Notes: a model not told the origin generated them from the letters alone. DNA of 64,000 nucleotides from Chelatococcus caeni (GCF_014196925.1 NZ_JACIEN010000005.1:342883-406882), one strand, 5' to 3'. Positions 7,402-16,485 are shown, counted from the stretch's first letter. A program made the numbers and translations.

Positions 7402-8277
7402 ATGGCAGTGCAGAAGGTTGCGGTCGTCGGTCTCGGCCGCATGGGGCAGGGTATGCTCGCGACCCTGGCGCGGGCGGGCGTGCCGGTGATCGGCTACGAC
7501 GTCTCCGCCGGCGCCCGCGAGGCGGCGGCAACGGTCCCCGGCGCCGAGGTCTCCGCCGACCTCGCCGCGATCTGGCGCGAGGCCGAGACGATCGTCCTGT
7601 CGCTGCCGTTCCCGGCCACCGTCGAGGCGGTGCTGACGGGGGAGGGCGGCCTCGCCGCCTCGCCCGTCAAGGGTCGGCTCGTCATCGACACCTCGACGAG
7701 CGATCCGGACCTGACGCGCGCCTTGCACGCCCGCCTCGCCTCGGCCGGGCACGCGCTCGTCGATGCGCCCGTCAGCGGCGGGCCCGCCGGTGCCGCGGCC
7801 GGCACGCTCGCCATCATGGTGGGCGGGACGGCCGAGGCGGTGGACCGCGCGAGGCCCGTGCTCGCCATCCTCGGCCAGAAGGTCTCGGTCGTCGGCGGGC
7901 CGGGCGACGGCCACATCGCCAAGCTGGTCAACAACGTGCTCGTCGCCGGCCATCTCATCCTCGCCGGCGAGGCGATGCGCGCCGGCGTCGCCGCAGGCGC
8001 CTCGCAGGAGGGGCTGATCACGGTCGTCAACGGCGCTTCCGGCCGCAGCGCCGTCACGGAGGTGAACTATCCGCGCTGGATCGCGAGCGGCAGCTTCGAT
8101 TCCGGCTTCACCATGGGCCTCATGGCCAAGGACGTCGGCCTCGCGCTCGAGCTCGCCGAGCGCACGGGCCTCGCCATCCCCATGCTGCGCGAGGTGCGCG
8201 AGCGCTGGAATGCGCTGACCAGGGGCTGGGGCCCGGCTGCCGACTTCAACCGCGCCGTTCTGGGAGATCCCGCATGA
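7402..8277 (+). CDS. beta-hydroxyacid dehydrogenase (3-hydroxyisobutyrate dehydrogenase family)
   Basis: This 291-residue cytoplasmic NAD(P)-dependent oxidoreductase oxidises a beta-hydroxyacid or reduces the semialdehyde. The Rossmann motif VVGLGRMGQGM is at the N-terminus. The substrate loop DAPVSGGPAGAAAGTL starts near residue 121, and the catalytic Lys is in HIAKLVNNVL (about K174). The length fits the family (about 290). GAGAAGG precedes the start. It overlaps the aldehyde dehydrogenase gene by ATGA, which suggests that hydroxyacid to semialdehyde to acid are successive steps. Tartronate semialdehyde reductase is an alternative within the family. Confidence 0.88.
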   Translation: MAVQKVAVVGLGRMGQGMLATLARAGVPVIGYDVSAGAREAAATVPGAEVSADLAAIWREAETIVLSLPFPATVEAVLTGEGGLAASPVKGRLVIDTSTSDPDLTRALHARLASAGHALVDAPVSGGPAGAAAGTLAIMVGGTAEAVDRARPVLAILGQKVSVVGGPGDGHIAKLVNNVLVAGHLILAGEAMRAGVAAGASQEGLITVVNGASGRSAVTEVNYPRWIASGSFDSGFTMGLMAKDVGLALELAERTGLAIPMLREVRERWNALTRGWGPAADFNRAVLGDPA

Positions 8278-9812
8278 CCGCCCCTTCCGCGACCGCCCTT
8301 TCCGCAGCACCTGGCGACGCGCGCTCGCTCCTTTCCCCCTTCTGGGGGGAGGAGGCCCGGGTGGCGAGCCTCGTCTCCGGCCGCCTCGTCGACGGCGCCG
8401 GCGAGACGGTGACGGTCGCCGACCCGGCGAGCGGGCGCACCCTCCTCACCTATGCCGATGCGGGCGAGGCGCTCGTCGCCACCGCCGCGGCGGCGGCCGA
8501 TGAGGGGCGCAAGGCGTGGTGGGGGCTGACGGCTGCCGAGCGCGGCCGCATCCTCCATCGCGTCGGCGCCCTGGTGCGCGAGCGGGCCGAGGATCTCGCC
8601 CGCATGGAGGCGGTCAATGTCGGCAAGCCGCTGGCCGATGCGCGCGCCGAGGCGATCAAGGTCGCCGAGATGTTCGAGTATTACGCCGGCTGGTGCGACA
8701 AGATCCACGGCGAGGTCATTCCGGTGCCGACCTCGCACGTCAACCAGACCATGAAGGTGCCCTACGGCGTCGTGCTGATCATCACGCCGTGGAATGCGCC
8801 GCTCTTCGTCGCCGGCTGGAATGCCGCCCCCGCGCTCGCCACCGGCAATGCGGTGCTGCTCAAGCCCTCCGAGAACACCCCGCTCACCGCGCTCGCCCTC
8901 GGCAGGCTCATGATCGAGGCGGGCGTGCCCGAAGCGGCCGTCGGCGTGCTGACCGGCCTCGGCCACACGACGGGTGCAGCCGCCATCCGCCACCGCGCCG
9001 TGCGCAAGGTGGCCTTCATCGGTTCGCCGGCCACGGGCCGGCGCATCGCCGCCCTGTGCGCCGAAGGCGTCAAGCCTTGCGTGCTCGAGCTCGGCGGCAA
9101 GTCGGCCAATATCGTCTTCGCCGATGCCGACATCGAGAAGGCCGTTGGCGGCGCTGCCGGCGCCATCTTCTCCGGCGCGGGCCAGAGCTGCGTCGCCGGC
9201 TCGCGGCTCCTCGTCGAGCGCAGCATCTACGGCGAGGTCACGGAGCGGCTCGCCGCGCTTGCCGAGAAGATCGTGGTCGGTGCGCCGCTGGCGACAGGCA
9301 CGCAGGTCGGCCCCGTGCAGAACGCGCGCCAGTACGAGCGCATCGAGACGATGGTGGCGCAGGCCCGGCGCGACGGCGCCCGGCTTCTTGCGGGCGGTGC
9401 CCGGCCGGCCGGATACGACGACGGCTTCTTCTACCGCCCGACTGTGCTCGCCGATGTCACCAACCACCTCGAGATCGCACGCGAGGAGGTGTTCGGCCCG
9501 GTGGTCGGCGTCATTCCCTTCGACGGGGAGGCGGAGGCGCTCGCCATCGCCAACGACAGCGACTTCGGTCTCGCCGGTGCGGTCTGGACCCGCGACGTCG
9601 GGCGCGCCATGCGTGTCGTCTCGCAGCTCGAGGCGGGCACGCTGTGGGTCAATTCCTACAAGTCGATCAGCGTGATGACGCCGTTCGGCGGCTTCAAGGA
9701 CAGCGGCTTCGGCCGCTCGAGCGGGCGCGAGGGACTTGACGAATACCTGCAGACCAAGAGCATCTGGATCGAGACAGCGGAGAAGCCCGGCTTCAGCTTT
9801 GGCTACGGTTGA
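8274..9812 (+). CDS. aldehyde dehydrogenase
   Basis: This 512-residue NAD(P)-dependent aldehyde dehydrogenase shows the family motifs in order. They are the Asn-containing IITPWNAPLFVAGW, the cofactor region GSPATGRRIA, the general-base Glu in LELGGKSANIVF, and the nucleophilic Cys in GAGQSCVAGSR. The PFGGFKDSGFGR tail is present. About 25 N-terminal residues precede the conserved core, so the true start may be slightly downstream. The ATGA overlap with the hydroxyacid dehydrogenase gene points to joint expression and consecutive reactions. Substrate specificity is not readable. Confidence 0.9.
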   Translation: MTAPSATALSAAPGDARSLLSPFWGEEARVASLVSGRLVDGAGETVTVADPASGRTLLTYADAGEALVATAAAAADEGRKAWWGLTAAERGRILHRVGALVRERAEDLARMEAVNVGKPLADARAEAIKVAEMFEYYAGWCDKIHGEVIPVPTSHVNQTMKVPYGVVLIITPWNAPLFVAGWNAAPALATGNAVLLKPSENTPLTALALGRLMIEAGVPEAAVGVLTGLGHTTGAAAIRHRAVRKVAFIGSPATGRRIAALCAEGVKPCVLELGGKSANIVFADADIEKAVGGAAGAIFSGAGQSCVAGSRLLVERSIYGEVTERLAALAEKIVVGAPLATGTQVGPVQNARQYERIETMVAQARRDGARLLAGGARPAGYDDGFFYRPTVLADVTNHLEIAREEVFGPVVGVIPFDGEAEALAIANDSDFGLAGAVWTRDVGRAMRVVSQLEAGTLWVNSYKSISVMTPFGGFKDSGFGRSSGREGLDEYLQTKSIWIETAEKPGFSFGYG

Positions 9813-10794
9813 TGGAGATGGCGGCGAGCGCAGCCGGCGGGGCCTGACCCAAGCCCGCGGGCGGCTGGCGCGCGCCCTGCGCTCCATCGACGACCGCTCG
9901 CTGCAATATTTCCGGGCCGCCTTCGATGCCGGTTCCATCCGCGGCGCAGCCGAGGCCATGGGCGTCGCGCCCTCCGTGGTGAGCCGTGCCGTGCGCGCCA
10001 TCGAGCTCAACCTCGGCGTGCCGCTGCTCGAGCGCGGGCGGCGCGGCATTCGCGCGACCGTCGCGGGCGAACTCCTGGCGCAGCACGCCCAGGAGCGCTG
10101 GCGGCTCGACGAGCGCCTCATCGAGGAATTGTCGGCCGTCGAGGGCGGGGAGCGCGGCATCGTGCGCTTCGCCATCGGCGAGGGCTTCATCGCCGCCACC
10201 TTCCGCACGCGCACGGCGCGCTTCCTCGCCACCCATCCCAATGTGACGCTGCATGCGGAGACGGCGGGCACCGAGCAGATGCTGGAGCGCCTCGGCGCCG
10301 GCGAACTCGACCTTGCCCTCGCCTTCAGCCCGCGCCTCACGCCTGCGCTCGATTGCCTGGCCGAGGCGGCGACGCCGGTCTTCGCGGTGATGAACAGGGG
10401 CCATCCCTTCGCCGGCGCCGAGCGGCTGCCGCTGTCGGCCTTCGCGGATGTGCCATGCGCGCTCCAGCTGACGCGCTACGGCACGCGCCGCGCCATCGAG
10501 CAGGCGGAGTGGCTCGGCGGCTTTCGCCTGCGCAAGCAGGTGGAGAGCAATTCCATCGCCCTGCTGCTCGAATTCGCGCGCGAGGGCAGCGGCGTCACCT
10601 TCCTGCCGCGCTTCGCCATCCACGGCATCGACGGCGGGCTCGTGACCGTCGCCCTCACCGACGGGCCGCTGGTCGGGGCCCGGTCCATGCTGCTGAAGAA
10701 GCGCGGCCGCACCCTCGGCGCCGCGGCGCAGCTCTTCGCCGCCGATATCACGGCGATGATGGCTCGGCTCGGCCGCACGGACGAGGCGCCCTGA
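9799..10794 (+). CDS. LysR-family transcriptional regulator
   Basis: The N-terminal winged helix (LQYFRAAFDAGSIRGAAEAM, then SVVSRAVRAIELNLGVPLLER) is followed by a LysR effector-binding domain with a SIALLLEFAREGSGVTFLPR segment. The start is uncertain. TTG 9799 gives 331 residues and overlaps the end of the aldehyde dehydrogenase gene; an upstream TTG at 9736 is also in frame, and CTG starts further in cannot be excluded. The overlap places it in the same transcript as the dehydrogenases. It probably senses the pathway substrate and acts at the box at 5916. Confidence 0.85.
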   Translation: MATVDGDGGERSRRGLTQARGRLARALRSIDDRSLQYFRAAFDAGSIRGAAEAMGVAPSVVSRAVRAIELNLGVPLLERGRRGIRATVAGELLAQHAQERWRLDERLIEELSAVEGGERGIVRFAIGEGFIAATFRTRTARFLATHPNVTLHAETAGTEQMLERLGAGELDLALAFSPRLTPALDCLAEAATPVFAVMNRGHPFAGAERLPLSAFADVPCALQLTRYGTRRAIEQAEWLGGFRLRKQVESNSIALLLEFAREGSGVTFLPRFAIHGIDGGLVTVALTDGPLVGARSMLLKKRGRTLGAAAQLFAADITAMMARLGRTDEAP

Positions 10795-10921
10795 CGCGCC
10801 GGAGCCGCGTCAGTGGCCGGGCGGGCGGGCCCAAAAGTCCCGCCGATAGCTGCCATCGCAATCTTCTATTGGCGCGCGGGAGGAAAATCGCATCCCATCG
10901 CGGCCGAAGGGAGACAAGCGC

Positions 10922-12250
10922 ATGAGCCTGACGTCCGAACTCGTTCGCCTCATCCGGGCAAGACGGGTGGGCGAGGACGACCTCGAACGGGCGGCGCTCT
11001 TCGTCGTCGACACGCTCGCCTGCGCCGTCGGCGCGCGCGATACGGCGCCGGCGCGGGCCATCGCCGCGGTCGCGCCGTGGGGCACGGGGGACATCGGCCG
11101 GCAGGCGTTCCATTTCGGTGGCCTCGCCCATATCCTCGAGCTCGACGACCTGCACCGCACCTCCGTCACGCATCCGGGAACCGTGATCATCCCGGCCGCG
11201 GCGGCGCTCGCCGAAACGGGCGGCGCAGATGGCCGGGCCTTTCTCACGGCGGTCCTCCACGGGTACGAGGCCTGCTGCCGCATCGGCAACGCCGTCGGCA
11301 AGGCCCATTACCGCGTCTGGCACAACACCGCGACCTGCGGGCCCTTCGGTGCCGCCATGGCTGCGGCGCATCTCATCGGGCTCGACGACGAGCGCACGGT
11401 CTGGGCGCTGGGCAATGCCGGCACGCAGGCGAGCGGGCTGTGGGAGTTTCTCGCCGCCGGCGCCATGAGCAAGCATCTGCACACCGCCCGCGCCGCCGAA
11501 TCCGGCGTCCTTGCCGCGCTGCTGGCGCGCGAGGGCTTCACCGGTCCGGCCTCGATCCTCGAGGGCGAGAAAGGGTTCTTCGTCGGCCTGTGCCCGGACC
11601 CCGATCCGGAAGCCGTCCTCGCCGACCCTGCCGCGCCGTGGCAGCTCGCGCTCACCTCGATCAAGCCCTGGCCGTGCTGCCGGCACACGCACCCGGCCAT
11701 CGATGCAGCCATCGCGCTCCATGGCCGTATCGCCGGGCGGCTCATCGCGGACGTCGCTATCGGCACCTACCGCGCCGGCATCGACGTCTGCGACCGGCCG
11801 AAGCCGCGGGAGCCCTACGGCGCCAAGTTCTCGCTGCAGCATTGCGTCGCCGCGGCGCTCGCGGATGGCAAGGTCGTGCAAGCGAGCTTCGAGGCCGAAG
11901 CCCGCGAGCGGCTCGCCGACCTGCGGGCGAGGACCGCGCTCGCGCTCGATGAAGCCGTCAACGCCGGCTATCCCGGCGCATGGGGGGCGAAGGTCGCCGT
12001 GACGCTCGCGGGCGGCGAACGACTTGAAGAGGTCCGCGCCGTCTGCAAGGGCGATCCCGACTATCCGCTGACGCGCGAGGAGTTGAGCGAAAAGGCCCTC
12101 GACCTCTTCGCCCTCGGCGGCGTGGCGCGGGCCGAAGCCGGCCGGACCATCGACGCCGTCTACGCCATGGCGAAAGGCGCGCCGGTCGCGCAGCTGTTCT
12201 CGCAATGTTTCACCGGCCCGGCCGGACGGGCGAGCGCGGCGGCGATGTAG
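10922..12250 (+). CDS. MmgE/PrpD family protein
   Basis: This 442-residue protein is of the 2-methylcitrate dehydratase fold family, which also includes iminodisuccinate epimerase and cis-aconitate decarboxylase. Family features are VVDTLACAVGARDT near the N-terminus, LELDDLHRTSVTHPGTVIIPAALA-type sequence near residue 75, and the SIKPWPCCRHTHPAIDA and GAKFSLQHCVAAAL blocks. AGGGAG precedes the start. It is the last plus-strand gene of the DUF3100 group. Its presence hints at a branched or tricarboxylic-like intermediate. The exact reaction, dehydratase, epimerase or decarboxylase, is not decided by sequence inspection. Confidence 0.88.
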   Translation: MSLTSELVRLIRARRVGEDDLERAALFVVDTLACAVGARDTAPARAIAAVAPWGTGDIGRQAFHFGGLAHILELDDLHRTSVTHPGTVIIPAAAALAETGGADGRAFLTAVLHGYEACCRIGNAVGKAHYRVWHNTATCGPFGAAMAAAHLIGLDDERTVWALGNAGTQASGLWEFLAAGAMSKHLHTARAAESGVLAALLAREGFTGPASILEGEKGFFVGLCPDPDPEAVLADPAAPWQLALTSIKPWPCCRHTHPAIDAAIALHGRIAGRLIADVAIGTYRAGIDVCDRPKPREPYGAKFSLQHCVAAALADGKVVQASFEAEARERLADLRARTALALDEAVNAGYPGAWGAKVAVTLAGGERLEEVRAVCKGDPDYPLTREELSEKALDLFALGGVARAEAGRTIDAVYAMAKGAPVAQLFSQCFTGPAGRASAAAM

Positions 12251-12262
12251 GCTGCGCGTTCG

Positions 12263-13105
12263 TCAGGCGAAGGTCACGGTCGCCGTCATCACCAGCCGCT
12301 CGTCCTCGGCGCGTGCCTCGAAGACGGGCGCGGCCTCCGGTCCGGCAGTCCGCACGAGGCGCAGTGGCGTGCCGCAGAAGAGCGGCGAGGCGGCGCGGAA
12401 GCTGAAAGCGGCGACGTCGCGCCCGCCTTGCGAGCGCCGGGCGTACTCGAACAGCAGCATGGCGATCAGCGGCCCGTGCACGATGAGGCCGGGATAACCC
12501 TCGACGCCGGTGACGTAGGGATGATCGTAGTGGATGCGGTGGCCGTTGAAGGTCAGCGCCGAGAAGCGGAACAGCATCACCTCGTCCGGCGCGACGGTCT
12601 CCTCGGCCTCGACCGGGCGCTCGGCCCGCGACGCAGGGGCGGGCGGCGCGCCGGGCTGGGCGGCCTCGCGATAGACGATGTCGTGCTCCTCGGTGACGGC
12701 GAGGACGCCGCCCTGGCTCACCTCGTGGCGTACGGTGACGAAGGCGAGCGGGCCGGTGCGGCCCGTCTTCTCGGCAAGCGAGGCGACCGTCGAGACCCGC
12801 TCGGCCACCGCACCGAAGGTGAGCCTGCCGGGGAAGGTGAAGCGCCCGCCGGCATACATCCGCCGGGGCAGGGGGATCGGCGGCAGGAAGCCCCCCTTGG
12901 CGGCATGGCCGTCGAGCCCGATGTCGGCACGCGGGGTTGCGTCGAGGAAGTAGAGCCAGTGCCACAGCGGTGGCAGGGTCGCCGTGTCGGGATGATAGGA
13001 GGTGGTCAGGTCGCCGAGCGTCGCCGCGAGGCGCACGGCCGGGCTGTGGACGATGTCGTCGCCGCGCCGCTCGCTGCGGCCGAGCCAGGCGTTCCAGTCG
13101 CTCAT
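12263..13105 (-). CDS. MaoC/FAS1-like acyl-CoA (de)hydratase, mesaconyl/itaconyl-CoA hydratase type
   Basis: This 280-residue protein has a double hot-dog architecture. The N-terminal FAS1-like half spans about 1-140 (LPPLWHWLYFLDATPRADIG), and the C-terminal half carries SALTFNGHRIHYDHPYVTGVEGYPGLIVHGPL, the HTD2/mesaconyl-C4-CoA hydratase pattern with the catalytic His-containing loop. Characterised relatives hydrate mesaconyl-C4-CoA or itaconyl-CoA to citramalyl-CoA. TGAGG precedes the ATG at 13105. The gene follows the acyl-CoA dehydrogenase by 7 bp, so it probably acts on that enzyme's enoyl-CoA product. The CitE-like lyase at 24873 would suit the next step. Confidence 0.8.
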   Translation of the reverse strand: MSDWNAWLGRSERRGDDIVHSPAVRLAATLGDLTTSYHPDTATLPPLWHWLYFLDATPRADIGLDGHAAKGGFLPPIPLPRRMYAGGRFTFPGRLTFGAVAERVSTVASLAEKTGRTGPLAFVTVRHEVSQGGVLAVTEEHDIVYREAAQPGAPPAPASRAERPVEAEETVAPDEVMLFRFSALTFNGHRIHYDHPYVTGVEGYPGLIVHGPLIAMLLFEYARRSQGGRDVAAFSFRAASPLFCGTPLRLVRTAGPEAAPVFEARAEDERLVMTATVTFA

Positions 13106-13112
13106 GATGGCC

Positions 13113-14291
13113 TCAGAAGGAGCGGGGCAGGCCGAGCACCTTCTCGGCCACGTGCGACAGGATGAGGTTGGTCGAGATCGGCGCCACCTGGTAGAGCCGC
13201 GTCTCGCGGAACTTGCGCTCGACGTCGTATTCCTCGGCGAAGCCGAATCCGCCGTGCGTCTGCAGGCAGGTGTCGGCCGCGTGCCACGAGGCCTCCGAAG
13301 CGAGGAGCTTGGCCATGTTCGCCTCCGCTCCGCAGGGCTGGCCGCTGTCGTAGAGCCCGATGGCGTGGGCGACGGCGAGGCGCGCGGCGTGCAGCTCGAC
13401 ATAGTTGCGGGCGATGGGGAACTGGATGCCCTGGTTCTGGCCGATGGGCCGGCCGAAGACCTTGCGCTCGCTGGCGTAGTGGGTCGCCTTCTCGATGAAC
13501 CAGCGGGCGTCGCCCACGCATTCGGCGGCGATCAGGATGCGCTCGGCGTTCATGCCGTCGAGGATGTAGCGGAAGCCCTTGTGCTCCTCGCCGATGAGCG
13601 CGTCCGCCGGGATCTCGAGCTCGTCGAAGAACACCTCGGTCGTGGCGTGGTTGATCATGGTGGGGATCGGGCTGATGCGCAGCCGGCCGGGGGGCGCCGC
13701 CTTCATGTCGACGAGGAAGACCGACAGCCCGTCCGTGCGCGACGGCAGCGAGCCCTTCGGCGCCGTGCGGGCGAGCAGGATCATGAGGTCGGAATGCTGG
13801 GCGCGGCTCGTCCACACCTTCTGGCCGCGCACCACATAGGTGTCGCCGCGCCGCTCGGCCGTCGTCGTGATGGAGAGCGTGTCGGTGCCGGCGCCGGGCT
13901 CGGTCACGCCGAAGGCCTGCAGGCGCAGTTCGCCGCTCGCGATCTTCGGCAGGTATCGCTTCTTCTGCGCCTCGCTACCGTGCCGGAGCAGGGTGCCCAT
14001 GGTGTACATCTGCGCGTGGCAGGCGCCGCCGTTGGCGCCGCTCGCATGCACCTCCTCGAGGATCGCCGCGGCGGCGGCGAGCGGCAGGCCGCTGCCGCCG
14101 TATTCCTCCGGGATCAGGGCCGCCAGCAGGCCGGCCTCGGCCATGGCGGTGACGAATTCGGTCGGATAGGCGCGCTCGCGGTCGAGCCGGCGCCAGTACT
14201 CGCCGGGAAATTTCGCACAGAGCGCCCGCGTCGTCGCACGGACGGGTTCGAGGTCCATGTCTTCCTGCATGCCGGACGGTCTCGCGTTCAT
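13113..14291 (-). CDS. acyl-CoA dehydrogenase
   Basis: This 392-residue FAD enzyme introduces a 2,3-double bond into an acyl-CoA. The family signature AFGVTEPGAGTDTLSI, the flavin/substrate loops KVWTSRAQHSD and VFGRPIGQNQGIQFPIA, and the QTHGGFGFAEEYDVER tail are present. The usual C-terminal catalytic Glu (Y-E-G-T context) is missing: the sequence reads RLYQVAPISTN. A Glu in MNAERILIAAE lies where isovaleryl-CoA dehydrogenase carries its base, so catalysis may use that residue. Start choice: 14291 ATG (MNARPS, GAGGGAG 11 bp upstream); ATGs at 14270 and 14258 are alternatives. It forms an operon with the hydratase. Confidence 0.88.
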   Translation of the reverse strand: MNARPSGMQEDMDLEPVRATTRALCAKFPGEYWRRLDRERAYPTEFVTAMAEAGLLAALIPEEYGGSGLPLAAAAAILEEVHASGANGGACHAQMYTMGTLLRHGSEAQKKRYLPKIASGELRLQAFGVTEPGAGTDTLSITTTAERRGDTYVVRGQKVWTSRAQHSDLMILLARTAPKGSLPSRTDGLSVFLVDMKAAPPGRLRISPIPTMINHATTEVFFDELEIPADALIGEEHKGFRYILDGMNAERILIAAECVGDARWFIEKATHYASERKVFGRPIGQNQGIQFPIARNYVELHAARLAVAHAIGLYDSGQPCGAEANMAKLLASEASWHAADTCLQTHGGFGFAEEYDVERKFRETRLYQVAPISTNLILSHVAEKVLGLPRSF

Positions 14292-14342
14292 GGCCGGGGC
14301 GGCTCCCTCATGCTGCAGCGTGACCGTGCGGGGCGATGGGGC

Positions 14343-14357
14343 ATATTGCAAAGATAT
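14343..14357. promoter_or_regulatory. possible LysR-type site (T-N11-A)
   Basis: ATATTGCAAAGATAT lies in the 109-bp divergent space between the acyl-CoA dehydrogenase start (14291) and the LysR start (14401). It contains T-N11-A within a small AT-rich dyad that stands out from the GC-rich surroundings. Divergent LysR genes normally bind here. The call rests on position and form only. Confidence 0.35.
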
Positions 14358-14400
14358 TTTGGAGCTGGCGCCGATAAGATTGTGCTATATCGTCGCCACC

Positions 14401-15348
14401 ATGGACATCCGTCATCTGCGCTATTTCGTGGCCATCGCCGAGGAGGGCTCGCTCTCCCGCGCGGCCGAGCGCGTGCATGTCGCCCAGCCGGCGCTCAGCC
14501 AGCACGTGCGCAACATGGAGCTCGACCTCAAGACCGAGCTGCTCTTCCGCACCTCGCGCGGCGTGCAGCTGACCGAGGCGGGCGAGCGGCTCGTGGCCCA
14601 GGCGAGGCATCTTCTCGAGGCCTTCGATGCCCTGCCGGACCAGGTGCGCGGCGACAGCGTCGCGCCCTCGGGCGAGGTGCGCTTCGGCGTGCCGGGCACG
14701 GTGAGCCAGGTCCTGAGCGCCCGGCTCATCAAGGAGACGGCGAAGCGCTATCCCCGCATCAAGCTGCGAGTGGCGGAAGCGATGAGCGGCTTCATCCTCG
14801 ACTGGCTGCGCGAGGGCAAGATCGACATCGCGGTGCTCTACCGCGGCATCGACGGGCGCGGCCTGAAGCTCTCGCATGTGCTGTCGGAGGAGCTGCTGCT
14901 GTTCGGCCCGGCCGATGCGACACTCGACGATGCCCGGCCGTTCCGCGATCCCATCGACTACGCGCGGGCGATCGCCCTGCCGCTGGTCGTGCCGAGCCCC
15001 GGCCACGGCCTGCGCGACCTGCTCGACGAGGTGGCGGCGGTCGAGTGCGGGGCCGCGCTCAATGCCGATACGGAGATCGATTCCTACGCGCCCATCAAGA
15101 CGCTGGTCGAATCGGGCTACGGCTTCTCGATCCTGCCGGCCATGGCCATCAAGGCCGAATGCGCGGCCGGACGCCTGCGCGCCTGGCCGCTGGCGCGGCC
15201 GCAGATAAGGCGCAAGGTCTTCGTCGCCACGGCGTCCGACCGGCCGCTGCCGGCCGCGGCCGTCGCCATCGAGGCGCTCTGCCACGACATCCTGCGCCAG
15301 CTCGTCATCGAGGGCACCTGGGACGCGAGCCTCGCCGAGGCGTCCTGA
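14401..15348 (+). CDS. LysR-family transcriptional regulator
   Basis: This 315-residue protein has a textbook N-terminal LysR helix-turn-helix (MDIRHLRYFVAIAEEGSLSR, then VAQPALSQHVRNMELDLKTELLF). The effector domain includes DIAVLYRGID and LVESGYGFSILPAMA, a NAC/CbL-like pattern. It is divergent from the acyl-CoA dehydrogenase and hydratase operon and meets the CoA-transferase gene stop to stop. It is the likely regulator of both minus-strand units and perhaps of the importer that follows. Confidence 0.9.
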   Translation: MDIRHLRYFVAIAEEGSLSRAAERVHVAQPALSQHVRNMELDLKTELLFRTSRGVQLTEAGERLVAQARHLLEAFDALPDQVRGDSVAPSGEVRFGVPGTVSQVLSARLIKETAKRYPRIKLRVAEAMSGFILDWLREGKIDIAVLYRGIDGRGLKLSHVLSEELLLFGPADATLDDARPFRDPIDYARAIALPLVVPSPGHGLRDLLDEVAAVECGAALNADTEIDSYAPIKTLVESGYGFSILPAMAIKAECAAGRLRAWPLARPQIRRKVFVATASDRPLPAAAVAIEALCHDILRQLVIEGTWDASLAEAS

Positions 15349-16485
15349 TCATTCCGCCGCGGCGGTGCCGAACTCGCGGCGCAGCGCCTCGTCGTGGCTG
15401 CCGAGGGCCGGCACGGGCCCGTAGCTGCGCTCGCCGTCGGTGAAGGTGGCGGCGGGCGAGAAGATGCGCAGCGCACCTCCGGGGGATTCGACCGTGATGA
15501 AACGCGCCTGCGGATGTTCGCCGATGTCGGCCACCTCCGACAGGCGCCCGTAGGCGATCCGCGCTTGCTCAAGCCGCTCCACCACCGTCTCGCGGCGAAG
15601 ACGGCCGAGGGCCTCCTGCACGGCCGCATCGGTTGCAGCCCGGTTGTCCACGCGGTCGTTGTTGGTGCGGAAACGGGAATCTTCCATCAGCTCCGGCCGC
15701 TCCAGCACGTCGGCGCAGAACATCCGCCACTCCGGCTCGTTCTGGATGGAGATGAGGAAGGAAGCGCCGTCCGCGCAGGTGAAGATGCCGTAGGGGGCGA
15801 TGGACGGATGGGCGAGGCCGATGCGCCGGGGCGTCTTGCCGCCGTAGGCATGGGAGATCCACGGCACGTTCATCCAGTCCATCATGGAGTGGAACAGCGA
15901 GACCTTGACCCCCGTCCCGTGGCCGGTCTGTGAGCGGGCGATGAGCGCCTCGAGGATCGCCTCATAGGCATGCATGCCGGTGGCGATGTCGCAGACCGAG
16001 ACGCCGACGCGCGATGGCCCGTCGGGCGTGCCGGTGATCGCGGCGAGCCCGCTCTCGGCCTGCACGAGCAGGTCGTAGGCCTTGCGCTCGCGCATGGGGC
16101 CGCTGTCGCCATAGCCCGAGATGTCGCAGGTGATGAGCCGCGGATGGTCGCGGCGCAGCGCCTCGCTGCCGATGCCGAGGCGGTCCGTGGCGCCGGGCGC
16201 GAGGTTCTGGATGAAGACGTCGGCCTCCGCGATCATCGCCTGCACCAGGGCGAGATCCTGCGGGTTGCGCAGGTCGACGCGGCACGACTGCTTGCCGCGG
16301 TTGAGCCAGACGAAATAGGAGGAGGAGCCCTTGGCGAAGCGGTCGTAGCCGCGGGAGAAGTCGCCCTCGGCCCGCTCCAGCTTGATGACGCGCGCCCCGG
16401 CATCGGCGAGCCGGCACGAGGCATAGGGCGCCGCAACCGCCTGTTCCAGCGTCACGACCAGAAGTCCGCTCAACGGCCTCGGCAT
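15349..16485 (-). CDS. CaiB/BaiF family (type III) CoA-transferase
   Basis: This 378-residue protein transfers CoA between carboxylic acids. The N-terminal GLLVVTLEQAVAAPYASCRL, the Rossmann-like ARVIKLERAEGDFSRGYD, and KAYDLLVQAESGLAAITG with the nucleophilic Asp are all family hallmarks. GGGGAGGAC stands just before ATG 16485. It is divergent from the ABC importer and probably activates the imported acid with CoA donated by succinyl-CoA or acetyl-CoA. Family members act on formate, carnitine, itaconate, mesaconate, bile acids and others, so the substrate stays open. Confidence 0.9.
   Translation of the reverse strand: MPRPLSGLLVVTLEQAVAAPYASCRLADAGARVIKLERAEGDFSRGYDRFAKGSSSYFVWLNRGKQSCRVDLRNPQDLALVQAMIAEADVFIQNLAPGATDRLGIGSEALRRDHPRLITCDISGYGDSGPMRERKAYDLLVQAESGLAAITGTPDGPSRVGVSVCDIATGMHAYEAILEALIARSQTGHGTGVKVSLFHSMMDWMNVPWISHAYGGKTPRRIGLAHPSIAPYGIFTCADGASFLISIQNEPEWRMFCADVLERPELMEDSRFRTNNDRVDNRAATDAAVQEALGRLRRETVVERLEQARIAYGRLSEVADIGEHPQARFITVESPGGALRIFSPAATFTDGERSYGPVPALGSHDEALRREFGTAAAE

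Noticed and set aside
5917..8277. 786-codon frame starting upstream of the DUF3100 gene and ending with the hydroxyacid dehydrogenase
   Set aside because: Before 7402 it reads Arg/His-rich nonsense across the two membrane genes. The true dehydrogenase begins at ATG 7402 with a ribosome binding site.
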